Source: Cyclobacterium sp. SYSU L10401
Lineage (GTDB): Bacteria; Bacteroidota; Bacteroidia; Cytophagales; Cyclobacteriaceae
Length of the DNA stretch: 64,000 nucleotides
Assembly: GCF_010993705.1 (NCBI RefSeq)
Contig: NZ_WOFO01000003.1
Coordinates: forward strand, 641,733-705,732
Reading direction: 5' to 3'
The translations under genes were made by a program, and so were the position numbers. Shown here one piece after another: positions 46,098-55,707 of the stretch (the stretch's first letter is position 1; each line of letters opens with the position of its first letter). The notes below the pieces were generated by a model that saw only the letters and a list, made by a program, of their open reading frames with translations, had not been told where the DNA came from and made no database searches.

Positions 46098-47588
46098 GTG
46101 AAAATAAAAAAACTATTGGTAGCCAATCGGGGAGAAATCAGTCTTCGGATCATGCGGACAGCCAAAGAAATGGGTATCAAGACCCTGGCCATTTATAGTG
46201 AAGCGGATTTTACGGCACCTCATGTGAGGTTTGCAGACCAGGCTGTCTGTATAGGTCCTTCTCAGGCATCCAAATCTTATTTAAACCAGGAGCTCATCAT
46301 TCAGACGGCAAAAAAGTTTGAAGCGGATGCCATACATCCTGGATACGGTTTTCTGTCGGAAAATGCTGGTTTTGCCCAAAAAGTGAAAGCAGCAGGTTTG
46401 GTGTTTATCGGACCCAGTCCGGAAGCCATTTCCATAATGGGGGATAAACTGGCTGCCAAAAAAGCGGTGGCTTCATTTGATATTCCATTGGTTCCCGGCA
46501 CTACCCATTCAGTACAAGACATTGAAGAAGCAGAAAAAGCTGCCAGTAAAATAGGCTTTCCATTAATGATCAAAGCAAGTGCCGGAGGAGGAGGAAAAGG
46601 CATGCGCATTGTTCATGATCCGGCAGATTTAAAGGAAGAATTGGCAAGGGCCATGGGAGAGGCCAAAAGTGCATTTGGAGACCCTGCCGTGTTTCTAGAA
46701 AAGTTTATCCGGTCCCCCAAACATGTGGAAATTCAGATCCTGGCAGACCAACAAGGAAATACCATCCATTTGTTCGACCGGGAATGTTCTGTACAACGCC
46801 GGCACCAGAAAGTAATTGAAGAGGCCCCCTCCCCTTCCATAAGCCCGGAGACAAGAAGGGCAATGGGACAAGCCGCGATAAAGGTAGCCAAAGCCTGCGA
46901 TTATACCGGGGCAGGTACAGTAGAATTCATATTAGACAACGAGCAGCATTTCTATTTTCTGGAAATGAATACCAGGCTCCAGGTAGAACACCCGGTAACG
47001 GAATGCATCACCGGCATAGACCTGGTAAAAGCTCAAATCAATATAGCTAAGGGAAATGCCCTACCCTGGAGCCAAAATGATATACAAATCAGGGGATGGG
47101 CCATGGAAATAAGGATTTATGCGGAGGATCCGAAAAATCAATTTTTACCGGATACCGGATCATTAAAACACTTCCAGAAACCCGAGGGGCCTGGGGTAAG
47201 GGTAGATAGCGGATACGAAGAAGGTATGGAAATCCCTATTTATTATGACCCCCTGATAGCCAAATTAATTGTATATGGTGAGGACAGGTCCCATACAATT
47301 GCTAAAATGAAACGAGCCATTGATGAATTTCATATTTTAGGTGTCAAAAACACCCTCAGCTTTTGTGGCTGGGTCATGCAACAGCAAGCATTTGTGGACA
47401 GCACCTTTACCACCCATTTTATCGATCAGTATTTTAAACCCGAATCGCTGGATAAGGACCCGGACATGGAAGAAAAGGAAGCCGTCGCCTTTTTCGTTTC
47501 AGACTACCTGAACATTCCCGCAGAAAAAAAATTGCCCCTTGGATCCAATGGCCTGCCTTCCAAATGGAAGAGAAGAAACAACATATAA
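46098..47588 (+). CDS. Biotin carboxylase subunit of an acyl-CoA carboxylase
   Basis: The 496-residue protein starts at a GTG (46098) with IKKLLVANRGEISLRIMRTAKE. It has the ATP-grasp parts: Gly-rich KASAGGGGKGMRIV, the Glu/Lys region RDCSVQRRHQK-type motif (RECSVQRRHQKVIEEAPSP), EMNTRLQVEHPVTE and the C-terminal biotin-carboxylase domain (about 335-445). It carboxylates biotin on a carrier protein. No biotin carrier domain or carboxyltransferase gene adjoins it, so whether it serves acetyl-CoA, propionyl-CoA or another substrate is not decided. Its 3' end overlaps maf. Confidence 0.9.
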   Translation: MKIKKLLVANRGEISLRIMRTAKEMGIKTLAIYSEADFTAPHVRFADQAVCIGPSQASKSYLNQELIIQTAKKFEADAIHPGYGFLSENAGFAQKVKAAGLVFIGPSPEAISIMGDKLAAKKAVASFDIPLVPGTTHSVQDIEEAEKAASKIGFPLMIKASAGGGGKGMRIVHDPADLKEELARAMGEAKSAFGDPAVFLEKFIRSPKHVEIQILADQQGNTIHLFDRECSVQRRHQKVIEEAPSPSISPETRRAMGQAAIKVAKACDYTGAGTVEFILDNEQHFYFLEMNTRLQVEHPVTECITGIDLVKAQINIAKGNALPWSQNDIQIRGWAMEIRIYAEDPKNQFLPDTGSLKHFQKPEGPGVRVDSGYEEGMEIPIYYDPLIAKLIVYGEDRSHTIAKMKRAIDEFHILGVKNTLSFCGWVMQQQAFVDSTFTTHFIDQYFKPESLDKDPDMEEKEAVAFFVSDYLNIPAEKKLPLGSNGLPSKWKRRNNI

Positions 47589-48186
47589 CCTGAGCGACTT
47601 GGAAATCCCCAACAAAAATATAATCCTAGCCTCCAAATCCCCGAGAAGGCAACAACTCTTGAGGGATTTGGGTCTTTGTTTTACCACAAAAGCAATGGAT
47701 ACGGATGAATCCTTTCCAGACAGCCTGCCCTTGCCCGAAGTAGCAGCCTACCTGGCGGACAAAAAAGCCAGGGCCTTTTTGCCCTACCTGTACGATGAAG
47801 ATTTATTGATCACTGCAGACACGGTAGTATTGGTAGAAGACACCATTTTGAACAAACCTCATGATGAAAACGAAGCCAGAGAAATGCTGGAACTGATACA
47901 GGGCAAAAGCCATCAGGTAGTCACCGGCGTTTGCCTGATGGATTTGGAACATCAAATCCTCTTTTCAGATACCACCTCAGTACGTTTTTCGAATTTGGAT
48001 ACTTTCGAAATCAACCACTACATTAAAAATTTCAAGCCATTCGACAAAGCTGGTGCCTATGGCATTCAGGACTGGATTGGATTGATCGGTATCAATAGCA
48101 TAGAGGGGTCGTATTATACCGTTATGGGATTACCGGTACATAAACTATATGCCCACCTGAAATCAAACTACGAGTTGAAGTACTGA
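47539..48186 (+). CDS. Maf-family nucleoside triphosphate pyrophosphatase
   Basis: The conserved part begins NIILASKSPRRQQLLRDLG and includes DTDESFPDSLP, LITADTVVLVEDTILNKP, and GAYGIQDWIGLIGINSIEGSYYTVMGLP. The pattern fits the YhdE-type dTTP/UTP pyrophosphatases that remove modified or excess nucleotides. The ATG at 47539 overlaps the biotin carboxylase gene by 50 bases and adds 20 non-conserved residues; a TTG at 47599, just past that gene's stop, is a credible alternative start. Confidence 0.9.
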   Translation: MDPMACLPNGREETTYNLSDLEIPNKNIILASKSPRRQQLLRDLGLCFTTKAMDTDESFPDSLPLPEVAAYLADKKARAFLPYLYDEDLLITADTVVLVEDTILNKPHDENEAREMLELIQGKSHQVVTGVCLMDLEHQILFSDTTSVRFSNLDTFEINHYIKNFKPFDKAGAYGIQDWIGLIGINSIEGSYYTVMGLPVHKLYAHLKSNYELKY

Positions 48187-48207
48187 AACGTTTCTCTTTG
48201 TGTAAGC

Positions 48208-48768
48208 TCAGGAGGTGATTTTTTTCGAAAATGTTTTCAGGATTTTATCAACCGAGGTCTTAAGATTTTTACTTTTTTGCTGTGGTTTGTTAATTTCTCC
48301 CACAGCACTGATACGCATCACCACCTTGTCCTGTCTGGTATCAATAAAATCCACTACCAATTCCCCCATGTCGTAGTTTTCTACCCTGAAACTACCGGTG
48401 TTTGGTCCCCATGGCATCATCCATGGGTTGTACATGCCCCAACCATAAATAGGGCTCATCATTGGCATGGAGTTCACCTCTTTTTGCCGGTCAGTAAGAT
48501 TGGTATTATACCTTAAAATCAAATCGGGCTGCTCTACATTCTGCTCAAAACCAAAACTTTTCATGCCTTCAGTGAGGCTATTTTGCAGGTTGTCCTCCAG
48601 GACAGGCGAGTCAAAGGCATCCTTGTCATAATATTGATTGATGACATAGAATGTTTTGTAATCCTCCATATTGGCCACCTCGTTTTTCTCCAGGAAAACC
48701 CTGACGGGACTACAGGAAGACATCCAGAAAATACCCAACAAGATGAATATGCTGCATGTATATTTCAT
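48208..48768 (-). CDS. DUF4136 lipoprotein
   Basis: The start at 48768 gives MKYTCSIFILLGIFWMSSC with lipobox Cys19; an ATG 27 bases upstream would add charged residues before the signal. The ~167-residue mature part follows DUF4136: YKTFYVINQYYDKD, LQNSLTEGMKSFGFEQN, PDLILRYNTNLTDRQ, a Trp/Pro-rich stretch (YGWGMYNPWMMPWGP) and GELVVDFIDTRQDKVVMR. Members are membrane-anchored envelope proteins of unknown role. Confidence 0.87.
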   Translation of the reverse strand: MKYTCSIFILLGIFWMSSCSPVRVFLEKNEVANMEDYKTFYVINQYYDKDAFDSPVLEDNLQNSLTEGMKSFGFEQNVEQPDLILRYNTNLTDRQKEVNSMPMMSPIYGWGMYNPWMMPWGPNTGSFRVENYDMGELVVDFIDTRQDKVVMRISAVGEINKPQQKSKNLKTSVDKILKTFSKKITS

Positions 48769-48909
48769 ATTTTGCACCTTAATTTCTACCTTCAAGACGT
48801 AATTAAAACAGGTAATGTTGTAAGATTTTTAATAAAAATGGCATCAGGAAAAATACCTGGCCATAGGTCTAATTGTCCATTTGCTTTCCTCCATTAAGCT
48901 ATCTGATGC

Positions 48910-49647
48910 ATGGCAAAAAAAATTGATATCAACTGTGATCTGGGAGAAGGGATGCCCTCAGACCCGGACATCATGCCTTATTTAGGCAGCTGCAACATTG
49001 CCTGCGGAGGCCATGCCGGAGATGATGCCAGCATCCGGAGGACCATAAGGCTGGCAAAAAAATATCAGGTGAATATAGGGGCGCACCCCTCCTATCCGGA
49101 TAAGGATCATTTTGGCAGGATTTCATTAGACCTTGATCCGGAGACATTAAAAGCCAGCCTTAAAATGCAAATAGAAAGATTAAAAAATATAGCCGATCAG
49201 GAGCAGGTAAATCTCCACCATATAAAATTTCATGGGGCACTCTACCTGGACAGCCTGAACAATCAGGAATTGGCTGACCATCTTGCCAGCTTCCTGCAAT
49301 CGCATTATCCCACACAACGGATCTATGCTCCCTACGGCTCCCGTATGGCCAGGGCTGCTTTGAAATTAAATATCCCCCTATGCAATGAGGTATTTGCCGA
49401 CCGGAGGTATGCATCAGCTACACTTTTGCTCCCCAGGAAACATGCCGGGGCTGTTCTGCAAGACTTGCCTGAAATGGAAAAACAGCTTTCCCTTTTGCTG
49501 ACTGAAGGCAAAGTAGAAACGATAAAAGGAGATATGTATCAAGTCAAGGCAGATACCATTTGTATACATGGAGATCACCCCAAAGCCGTTGAAATAGCTA
49601 AAATGGTATCTTCAAATATTTCAGGAAATAAAACCCCTCAGGCATGA
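48910..49647 (+). CDS. pxpA: 5-oxoprolinase subunit PxpA
   Basis: The 245-residue LamB/YcsF protein has INCDLGEGMPSDPDIMPYLGSCNIACGGHAGD, the signature of PxpA, and later HIKFHGALY and EVFADRRY. With PxpB and PxpC it forms the ATP-dependent 5-oxoprolinase that reopens pyroglutamate to glutamate, a damage-control function since oxoproline forms spontaneously. Starts the pxpABC operon; its end overlaps pxpB by 4 bases. Confidence 0.95.
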   Translation: MAKKIDINCDLGEGMPSDPDIMPYLGSCNIACGGHAGDDASIRRTIRLAKKYQVNIGAHPSYPDKDHFGRISLDLDPETLKASLKMQIERLKNIADQEQVNLHHIKFHGALYLDSLNNQELADHLASFLQSHYPTQRIYAPYGSRMARAALKLNIPLCNEVFADRRYASATLLLPRKHAGAVLQDLPEMEKQLSLLLTEGKVETIKGDMYQVKADTICIHGDHPKAVEIAKMVSSNISGNKTPQA

Positions 49648-50366
49648 GCAACCCGGTAAGATTCTATTCCATAAGTCCTGAGCTCATTGAAGTTCACTGG
49701 CCTGAAAAAATTGAAGAGGGGATACTTTTGGAAATCCTGGTTTTCGAAAAAGTCATCATGGAAGAATGGAAAGAAAAAATCCGTTCCATACACCACGGCT
49801 ATCAGGTCCTTGGCATACAGCTAAAAGAGAATTTTGATGCTCATTCCTGTATGCCATCGCTAAAGGAGTTATGGGAATCATCCCAACAAAATCCGGACCT
49901 ACTTCCCCAGAGGCAGGAATGGAAATTTCCGGTTTGCTATGACAGGGATTTGGTCCCTGAACTGGACCTTTACCTGGAAAAATCAGGATTGGAGCACACA
50001 ACTTTTGTTGAGAAACATACTGCCAACGCTTACCTGTTGTATTTTTATGGTTTTTTACCCGGGTTTATGTATTTGGGATGCTTAGATGAGTGCTTACATG
50101 TACCAAGAAAAGCCATTCCCGACAAAAAAATTCCAAGCGGTTCCGTAGCTATTGGTGGCAGCCAGACAGGGGTCTATCCCATGGATAGTCCTGGTGGCTG
50201 GTACGTGGTAGGCAAAACACCGGTAGGATTTTTTCAAAACGGAGCTCTCAAACTCCCATTTTCAGCAGGAGACAGGATCCGATTTGAGGCCATCACAAGG
50301 AAGGAATATGATAAGTTAATAGCCACAGAAAACTTTGACTGGAGAAAAACACCATACCATGGCTAA
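49644..50366 (+). CDS. pxpB: 5-oxoprolinase subunit PxpB (KipI-like)
   Basis: The 240-residue protein carries the carboxyltransferase/cyclophilin-like domain seen in KipI: FYGFLPGFMYLGCLDECLHVPRK, IPSGSVAIGGSQTGVYPMDSPGGW and VGKTPVGFFQ. It works with PxpC in the ATP-dependent cleavage of 5-oxoproline. Overlaps both neighbours (4 and 8 bases), a tight operon. Confidence 0.95.
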   Translation: MSNPVRFYSISPELIEVHWPEKIEEGILLEILVFEKVIMEEWKEKIRSIHHGYQVLGIQLKENFDAHSCMPSLKELWESSQQNPDLLPQRQEWKFPVCYDRDLVPELDLYLEKSGLEHTTFVEKHTANAYLLYFYGFLPGFMYLGCLDECLHVPRKAIPDKKIPSGSVAIGGSQTGVYPMDSPGGWYVVGKTPVGFFQNGALKLPFSAGDRIRFEAITRKEYDKLIATENFDWRKTPYHG

Positions 50367-51213
50367 CATACTATTAAAAAAAGCAGGAATCATGACAAGC
50401 CTCCAGGATGATGGTAGAACGGGCTTTGCAGCCTTAGGAGTGCCCCAATCTGGCCCGATGGACTCAGACTCCTTTTATTTAGCCAATCACCTGATCAGAA
50501 GAGCTGGCGACTCCGCCTGTTTGGAAATTTACATGGGAGGCATTGAAATGGTTTTTAATGCCGACTGTCAGGTGGTTTTTACCGGTGCTGTTGGGGAAAT
50601 TATTTGCCAGGAGAAAGCCATTTCCGGAAATCAAATCATTTCCATTCCTAAGGGAGCTAAAGTAACCATGAAGCCGCCTGCTAGAGGGCAATGGGCCTAT
50701 ATGGCCATAAACGGGCAGTTTGCTACCGAAAAAATACTCCATAGCCAATCTTTCTATCCTGGGATTACTGAAAAAGGGAAGTTTTCAAACAACGAAAAAA
50801 TTGAATTTCACCCTGGCAAGGAGACCATTCCCAGGAACAAAGCCAAAATTAAAACACCCGTTTTTCCCGAAATCCAATCCATCGAAGCCTACAGGGGCAC
50901 TTCCTTTGCGCTGCTGCAAAAAAATCAACAACAATCCCTAAGTCAAGACACTTTTACAATTTCTCAGACCCAAAATCGAATGGGAATACAATTGGAGGAA
51001 AGGATGAATAACGATTTCAATGAATTGATTTCATGCCCGGTATATCCCGGAACAGTTCAACTGACACCTTCCGGCAAGTTGCTTGTGCTGATGAAAGATG
51101 CACAAGTTACAGGCGGATACCACCGAATCCTGCAAATCAAAAAAAGTTCGCTCTCCAAATTGGCTCAAGTAAGACCGTCAGGAAAGATTCGCTTTAAGTT
51201 AATTTCAGACTAA
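50359..51213 (+). CDS. pxpC: 5-oxoprolinase subunit PxpC (KipA-like)
   Basis: From the ATG at 50359 the protein is 284 residues: GIMTSLQDDGRTGFAALGVPQSG at the start, NHLIRRAGDSACLEI, and late QTQNRMGIQLE, SCPVYPGTVQLTPSGKLLVLMKDAQVTGGYHRI. These are the KipA/biotin-dependent carboxyltransferase-like motifs. Third subunit of 5-oxoprolinase. The 300 bases that follow contain no terminator I can see. Confidence 0.95.
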   Translation: MANILLKKAGIMTSLQDDGRTGFAALGVPQSGPMDSDSFYLANHLIRRAGDSACLEIYMGGIEMVFNADCQVVFTGAVGEIICQEKAISGNQIISIPKGAKVTMKPPARGQWAYMAINGQFATEKILHSQSFYPGITEKGKFSNNEKIEFHPGKETIPRNKAKIKTPVFPEIQSIEAYRGTSFALLQKNQQQSLSQDTFTISQTQNRMGIQLEERMNNDFNELISCPVYPGTVQLTPSGKLLVLMKDAQVTGGYHRILQIKKSSLSKLAQVRPSGKIRFKLISD

Positions 51214-51516
51214 GCTGGTAAAATGCTTTTCTTCTACGGACCGCATAACCTTGAGAATTCAATAAAGCCAGGACGGAAAAGGTTGGGTCGAATTAATTAT
51301 AATATTTAAAACCAACTCATAAGTACCATTATTAATACACCTTATATTTCAAATATTTTTATCCAATAACGATTTTATCACATATTTTTTTACCCTTATT
51401 TTGAATTTAAATGAATAATTTGATAATATTGGTTATTATTTAAACCACTTATACAACTGCACTTTCCAGTAAACCCAAACTGACCAGAATTTATCATCAC
51501 TTTAACCGCTTTGACA
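51214..51516. other. AT-rich gap before the oxidase gene
   Basis: About 300 bases without a credible frame. A TATATTTC at about 51347 is one base off the -7 consensus, but it is far from the start. No hairpin with a T tract is seen. Confidence 0.4.
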
Positions 51517-52683
51517 ATGATTCATCCAAGAAGGGACTTTATAAAGAAAGTTAGTTTAGCAGCATTGGGTGCCGGATGCATCGGCAATCCAGCATTTTCA
51601 GGTACAACAGCAAAAGATGCCGGGTTTTATATTGGAAACCGGGTAAGGTTACCAAAAGTCAAGGTTTCCTCTTCCAGGGTTATCAAGGAAAGCGTTGGTT
51701 TGAGACCATTCCGGCGGTCCGGTCCGAGAATAGAAACCCAGGAGCTTGGAAACAAGCTTTTGATTCACAATTACGGCCACGGGGGAAGCGGCTGGTCTCT
51801 TTCCTGGGGTTCGGCAATGCTTGCATGTGAATTGCTGCCAAAAGATCCTGACCTGAGCAAAATTGCGGTGATGGGCTGCGGTGTTTTGGGTCTTTCCACG
51901 GCCAGAACGCTACAGAGAAAAGGATATGAGGTCATCATCTATACCAAAGACATGTACCCCAATGTCACTTCAGCCATGGCGACCGGAACCTGGTCTCCTT
52001 CTCACAAACTCATTGAGACCGATCGGATAACAGAAGCCTTTCAGGAGAAATTTAAAAAAGCCTACTACCACTCCTACCAGACCTACCAACGATTGCTTGG
52101 ATTAAATCAGGTGGTAGACTGGATGGACAATTACAGCATAAAAAGTAATGATAGGTCTTCAAGGCCCAATCCGGGAGAGCCCTCCATAAAAGACCTGCTG
52201 ATAACCGAGGAGATGGACTTTTATCCAAAAGGGGAAAGTTTGTCCCGAAGGGAGAACCCTTTCAAATTCAAAAATGTATCCAAAAGCCCCACCAATATTT
52301 TCAACATCCCCTCCTATTTGAAAATGCTCAAGGATGATTTTTTACTTGCCGGTGGTAAAATTGCCATCAGGGAATTCAACAGACCGGAAGATGTAGATGC
52401 ACTACCAGAAAAGTGCATCGTCAATTGTACGGGTTTGGGTGCCTTGAAAATATTTGGAGACAATGACCTGGTACCCGTTTCCGGACAGCTCTGTTTTTTG
52501 ATCCCCCAACCGGAATTGACCTATAGGGCCAACATGTCAGGCGTTTACTTTATCCCGAGAAGAGATGGTATCATGCTTGGAGGAAATCACATTGAAGGTA
52601 ATTGGGATACCCGCCCTGACCCCGAAGTAAAAGATAAATTTCTATCAACAGTAGCGGATATGATGGAAGAATTAAAAGGATAA
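51517..52683 (+). CDS. Tat-exported D-amino-acid-oxidase-like flavoprotein with permuted segment order
   Basis: The ATG at 51517 starts a Tat signal (HPRRDFIKKVSLAALGAG). Numbering from MTMIHP, residues about 44-110 hold the part that ends ordinary D-amino-acid oxidases: RLPKVKVSSSRVIKESVGLRPFR (with the substrate Arg, here Arg65) and HNYGHGGSGWSLSWGSA. Only then comes the FAD-binding start, KIAVMGCGVLGLSTA (117-130), and the chain ends with VNCTGLGA, VYFIPRRDGIMLGG (Tyr346 as the active-site Tyr) and GNWDTRP. So the usual C-terminal strand segment has moved to the front. Export fits oxidative deamination of a D-amino acid in the periplasm, but the substrate is unknown. It follows pxpABC with a ~300-bp gap. 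Confidence 0.85.
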   Translation: MIHPRRDFIKKVSLAALGAGCIGNPAFSGTTAKDAGFYIGNRVRLPKVKVSSSRVIKESVGLRPFRRSGPRIETQELGNKLLIHNYGHGGSGWSLSWGSAMLACELLPKDPDLSKIAVMGCGVLGLSTARTLQRKGYEVIIYTKDMYPNVTSAMATGTWSPSHKLIETDRITEAFQEKFKKAYYHSYQTYQRLLGLNQVVDWMDNYSIKSNDRSSRPNPGEPSIKDLLITEEMDFYPKGESLSRRENPFKFKNVSKSPTNIFNIPSYLKMLKDDFLLAGGKIAIREFNRPEDVDALPEKCIVNCTGLGALKIFGDNDLVPVSGQLCFLIPQPELTYRANMSGVYFIPRRDGIMLGGNHIEGNWDTRPDPEVKDKFLSTVADMMEELKG

Positions 52684-52762
52684 AAAGAGGAAACCCAGGG
52701 TTAGGGCCCGTGGGTCTCCTCAGATTGAACTTAGCCACTAACAACTAAATCATTTCAAATCT

Positions 52763-52921
52763 ATGAAAAATTTATCAGAAAAAAATATTTTTAAACCAGG
52801 AAGATTGAGGTTCAGGGATATACGAAGCAGCATTCTACTCTTTTTTCAGCTTTTCTCTTCAAAAGGCTTTTCAGCAAACCTGCAAAATTATTTCGGTAGT
52901 TTCTATTTCCAAAATAGATAG
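52763..52921 (+). CDS. Small hypothetical protein, doubtful
   Basis: A 52-codon frame, MKNLSEKNIFKPGRLRFRD then IRSSILLFFQLFSSKGFSANL, with a basic N-terminus and one hydrophobic stretch. It resembles the start of an exported protein that ends early, so it could be a small membrane protein or the remnant of a larger gene. It lies 50 bases before the metalloprotease gene. Confidence 0.3.
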   Translation: MKNLSEKNIFKPGRLRFRDIRSSILLFFQLFSSKGFSANLQNYFGSFYFQNR

Positions 52922-52971
52922 TTGAAGCATTCCTCTTTATTTTTGGAAAAAAAAATTAACCCGATCAGCTC

Positions 52972-55461
52972 ATGGATTTGCTTAAACTTAAACTATTTGG
53001 TGTATTAGTACTTACTCTCATTTGTAATCCAGAGGGAATAGGTCAAACGCAGGAATCTAAAAATCAAGGCATTGCCGCTCTTACCCGGGGTATGGAAAAA
53101 ATGCCTGGGTTTATTGACCTTTACTGGGATGATCCCAACGGAAAAATCTGGATGGCCATTCCCGAAGGTGGATCAGAAATGCTGTATTACCCCTCATTGG
53201 CTGCTGGTCTGGGCTCCAATGATATTGGTCTGGACAGGGGCAGGATATCAGGCGCACATGTAGTGAATTTTATTCCCGCAGGGGAAAAATTACTTCTTCA
53301 ATCTAATAATTACAAGTACCGGGCATCTGCCTCAAACGTCTTGGAGCAAGCGGCAGTAGATGAATCCTTTGCTGCTTCCATCATCTGGGGTTTTAAAATT
53401 GCAGGGCGGGAAAATGATAAGATTCTGGTCGATGCAACTGATTTTTTCCTCCAGGATGCCATTGGTGTGGTTGAAACCATCAAAAGAAATGGACAGGGGA
53501 ATTATAAGGTAGATCTATCCAGGTCAGCCCTTTTTAAACCACGAACTAAAAGTTTTCCAAAAAATACAGAAATAGAAGCAACCATCACCTTCACCGGAGA
53601 TCAGGCAGGCAATTACATCCGGCAGATTTTACCCGATCCAAAAGCGATCAGTTTAAGGCTACACCATTCCTTTGTGGCACTGCCGGACAATGACTTTGAA
53701 ATGAGAAAGTTTGATTCCAGGGCCGGAGTGAATGCCATTAGCTATTATGATTACGCTACCGCCATCAATGAACCGATTGAGAAGCAGTTCATGCGAAGAC
53801 ACCGGCTGGTAAAGAAAAATCCCGATGCCGCACTGAGCGAGGTAGAAAAACCCATTGTCTATTACATTGATCCAGGAACACCAGAACCTATAAAAACCGC
53901 CTTAATGGAGGGTACCCTCTGGTGGGCTGAGGCTTTTGAAAAAGCGGGGTTCAAGGATGCTTTTCAGGTAAAACTACTTCCTGAGGATGCAGACCCCATG
54001 GATGTGCGGTACCACCTCGTGCAGTGGGTTCACCGCTCCACCAGGGGCTGGTCATATGGTGGTGGGGTGACAGACCCGCGCACAGGCGAAATAATTAAAG
54101 GGAAAGTGACTTTAGGCTCGCTAAGGGTCAGGCAGGATTACCTCATTGCACAGGCCCTGGCAGGAAATTTCGATTCCTCAAACCCTGATGATCAAGCCAT
54201 CATGGATCTGGCACTGGCCAGAATGAGGCAATTGGCAGCGCATGAGGTAGGGCATACGCTGGGATTGCCCCACAATTATATTGCAAGCGCCAAAGGCCGG
54301 ACTTCGGTCATGGATTATCCCCATCCTGCTGTCAGGATAAAGGATGGTGCCATCGATCTGTCAGATGCCTATGCAGAGGGAATTGGAGACTGGGACATAG
54401 CCGCCATCAAAATGGCCTATGCCAGCCTGCCAGAGGGAATGGATGAACAAGCTGCCCTCAATCAATGGATAGCAGCGTACCGGCAGAATGGCCTGGATTT
54501 TCTGGCTGACCAGGATGCCAGACCTGCAGGCTCAGCGCATCCGGAGACCCATTTATGGGATAATGGATCGGATCCGGTAGCAGAACTCCAGCAAACATTG
54601 GCCATTAGAAAAATGGTGTTGGCTGATTTCGGACCCAATAAAATTCCCGATGGAACCGCTTTGGCCAGGCTGGAAGAATTGTTGGTTCCCGTTTACATGT
54701 ACCACCGCTACCAGGTAGAGGCAGCCTCCAAGGTAGTGGGGGGAGTGAATTATACCTACACGGTGAAAGGTGACCAAAGGGAAAAGCACCAAACCATTCC
54801 CAGGAAAGTTCAGGAAAATGCCTTGGTTCAGATATTAGAAATCCTACAACCTGAAACGCTGGCTTTACCGGAACAAATCCTGAACCACCTGCCGCCCAGA
54901 CCCTTTGGTTATAATCCCAATCCAAGAGAAACCTTCCAAAGGAAGACCGGATTGGTTTTTGATCCTTTAAGCCCTGCGGAAATTGCTGCTCACCACTGCC
55001 TATCCCTGCTCTTTCATTCCGAAAGGGCCTCCCGCCTGGTCAGCCAAAAAGCCCTGGACCCCAGTCAAATCGGCTTGGAAGAAATGATCGAACATGTAAT
55101 GGAGGCCAGCTGGAAAGCCCCGGCCCAAACAGGATATGCCGCTGAGATCAAAAGATCGGTTGAAAAATTGGTCTTGCAGCATTTGATGCAGCTCGGAACT
55201 GATCAATCCACTTCAGCCCAGGTAAGGGCCATCGCCTTAATGAAAGCCAGTGAGCTCAGCGACTGGATAAAAGCGCAGGAACCTTCAGATTTTTCTCAAA
55301 AAGCGCATTATGCCTTTTGCGGAAAACAAATCAGCCAATTTGAAGATCATCCGGCTGATGAGATCATGCTATTAAAGCCCCTGCCTGCCCCGGATGGAGC
55401 ACCTATAGGACAGATGGAAGAAAACTGGTTGTCGCCAGTCTGCCGGACAGAAAATTACTGA
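52972..55461 (+). CDS. Secreted zinc-dependent metalloprotease (DUF5117/DUF4953 type)
   Basis: The 829-residue protein has a signal peptide (LFGVLVLTLICNPEGIG), an N-terminal DUF5117-like region (about 75-280), and a zincin domain with HEVGHTLGLPHN (His424, Glu425, His428, His434) in the DUF4953 style, followed by a large helical C-terminal part. This family is frequent in Bacteroidota and is thought to degrade proteins in the periplasm or outside. Length is typical. A terminator ends the transcript. Substrate unknown. Confidence 0.9.
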   Translation: MDLLKLKLFGVLVLTLICNPEGIGQTQESKNQGIAALTRGMEKMPGFIDLYWDDPNGKIWMAIPEGGSEMLYYPSLAAGLGSNDIGLDRGRISGAHVVNFIPAGEKLLLQSNNYKYRASASNVLEQAAVDESFAASIIWGFKIAGRENDKILVDATDFFLQDAIGVVETIKRNGQGNYKVDLSRSALFKPRTKSFPKNTEIEATITFTGDQAGNYIRQILPDPKAISLRLHHSFVALPDNDFEMRKFDSRAGVNAISYYDYATAINEPIEKQFMRRHRLVKKNPDAALSEVEKPIVYYIDPGTPEPIKTALMEGTLWWAEAFEKAGFKDAFQVKLLPEDADPMDVRYHLVQWVHRSTRGWSYGGGVTDPRTGEIIKGKVTLGSLRVRQDYLIAQALAGNFDSSNPDDQAIMDLALARMRQLAAHEVGHTLGLPHNYIASAKGRTSVMDYPHPAVRIKDGAIDLSDAYAEGIGDWDIAAIKMAYASLPEGMDEQAALNQWIAAYRQNGLDFLADQDARPAGSAHPETHLWDNGSDPVAELQQTLAIRKMVLADFGPNKIPDGTALARLEELLVPVYMYHRYQVEAASKVVGGVNYTYTVKGDQREKHQTIPRKVQENALVQILEILQPETLALPEQILNHLPPRPFGYNPNPRETFQRKTGLVFDPLSPAEIAAHHCLSLLFHSERASRLVSQKALDPSQIGLEEMIEHVMEASWKAPAQTGYAAEIKRSVEKLVLQHLMQLGTDQSTSAQVRAIALMKASELSDWIKAQEPSDFSQKAHYAFCGKQISQFEDHPADEIMLLKPLPAPDGAPIGQMEENWLSPVCRTENY

Positions 55462-55510
55462 CCATTAACTAGGGTTAATTTTTTAATCTTTAATAAGTTG
55501 GAAAGAAAAA

Positions 55511-55538
55511 GAGGAGGTATTTTACCTCCTCCTTTTTT
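55511..55538 (+). terminator. Terminator after the metalloprotease gene
   Basis: Stem GAGGAGGTA/TACCTCCTC with a TTT loop and a T7 tail. Confidence 0.95.
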
Positions 55539-55707
55539 TACCCTGACTGCTTCCATAAAAGCTGCTTGATGGAGCTTTAGCAGGACAAAATCAGAAAGTG
55601 AATTGAACAGACTTTCAATCCTGGTCCCGAAAAAATTCGGTATTTAAATTCATAAAGGGTAGATTAGTATCAAATTTGCTTGAAATTAAACGCTACAATT
55701 TTTACCT

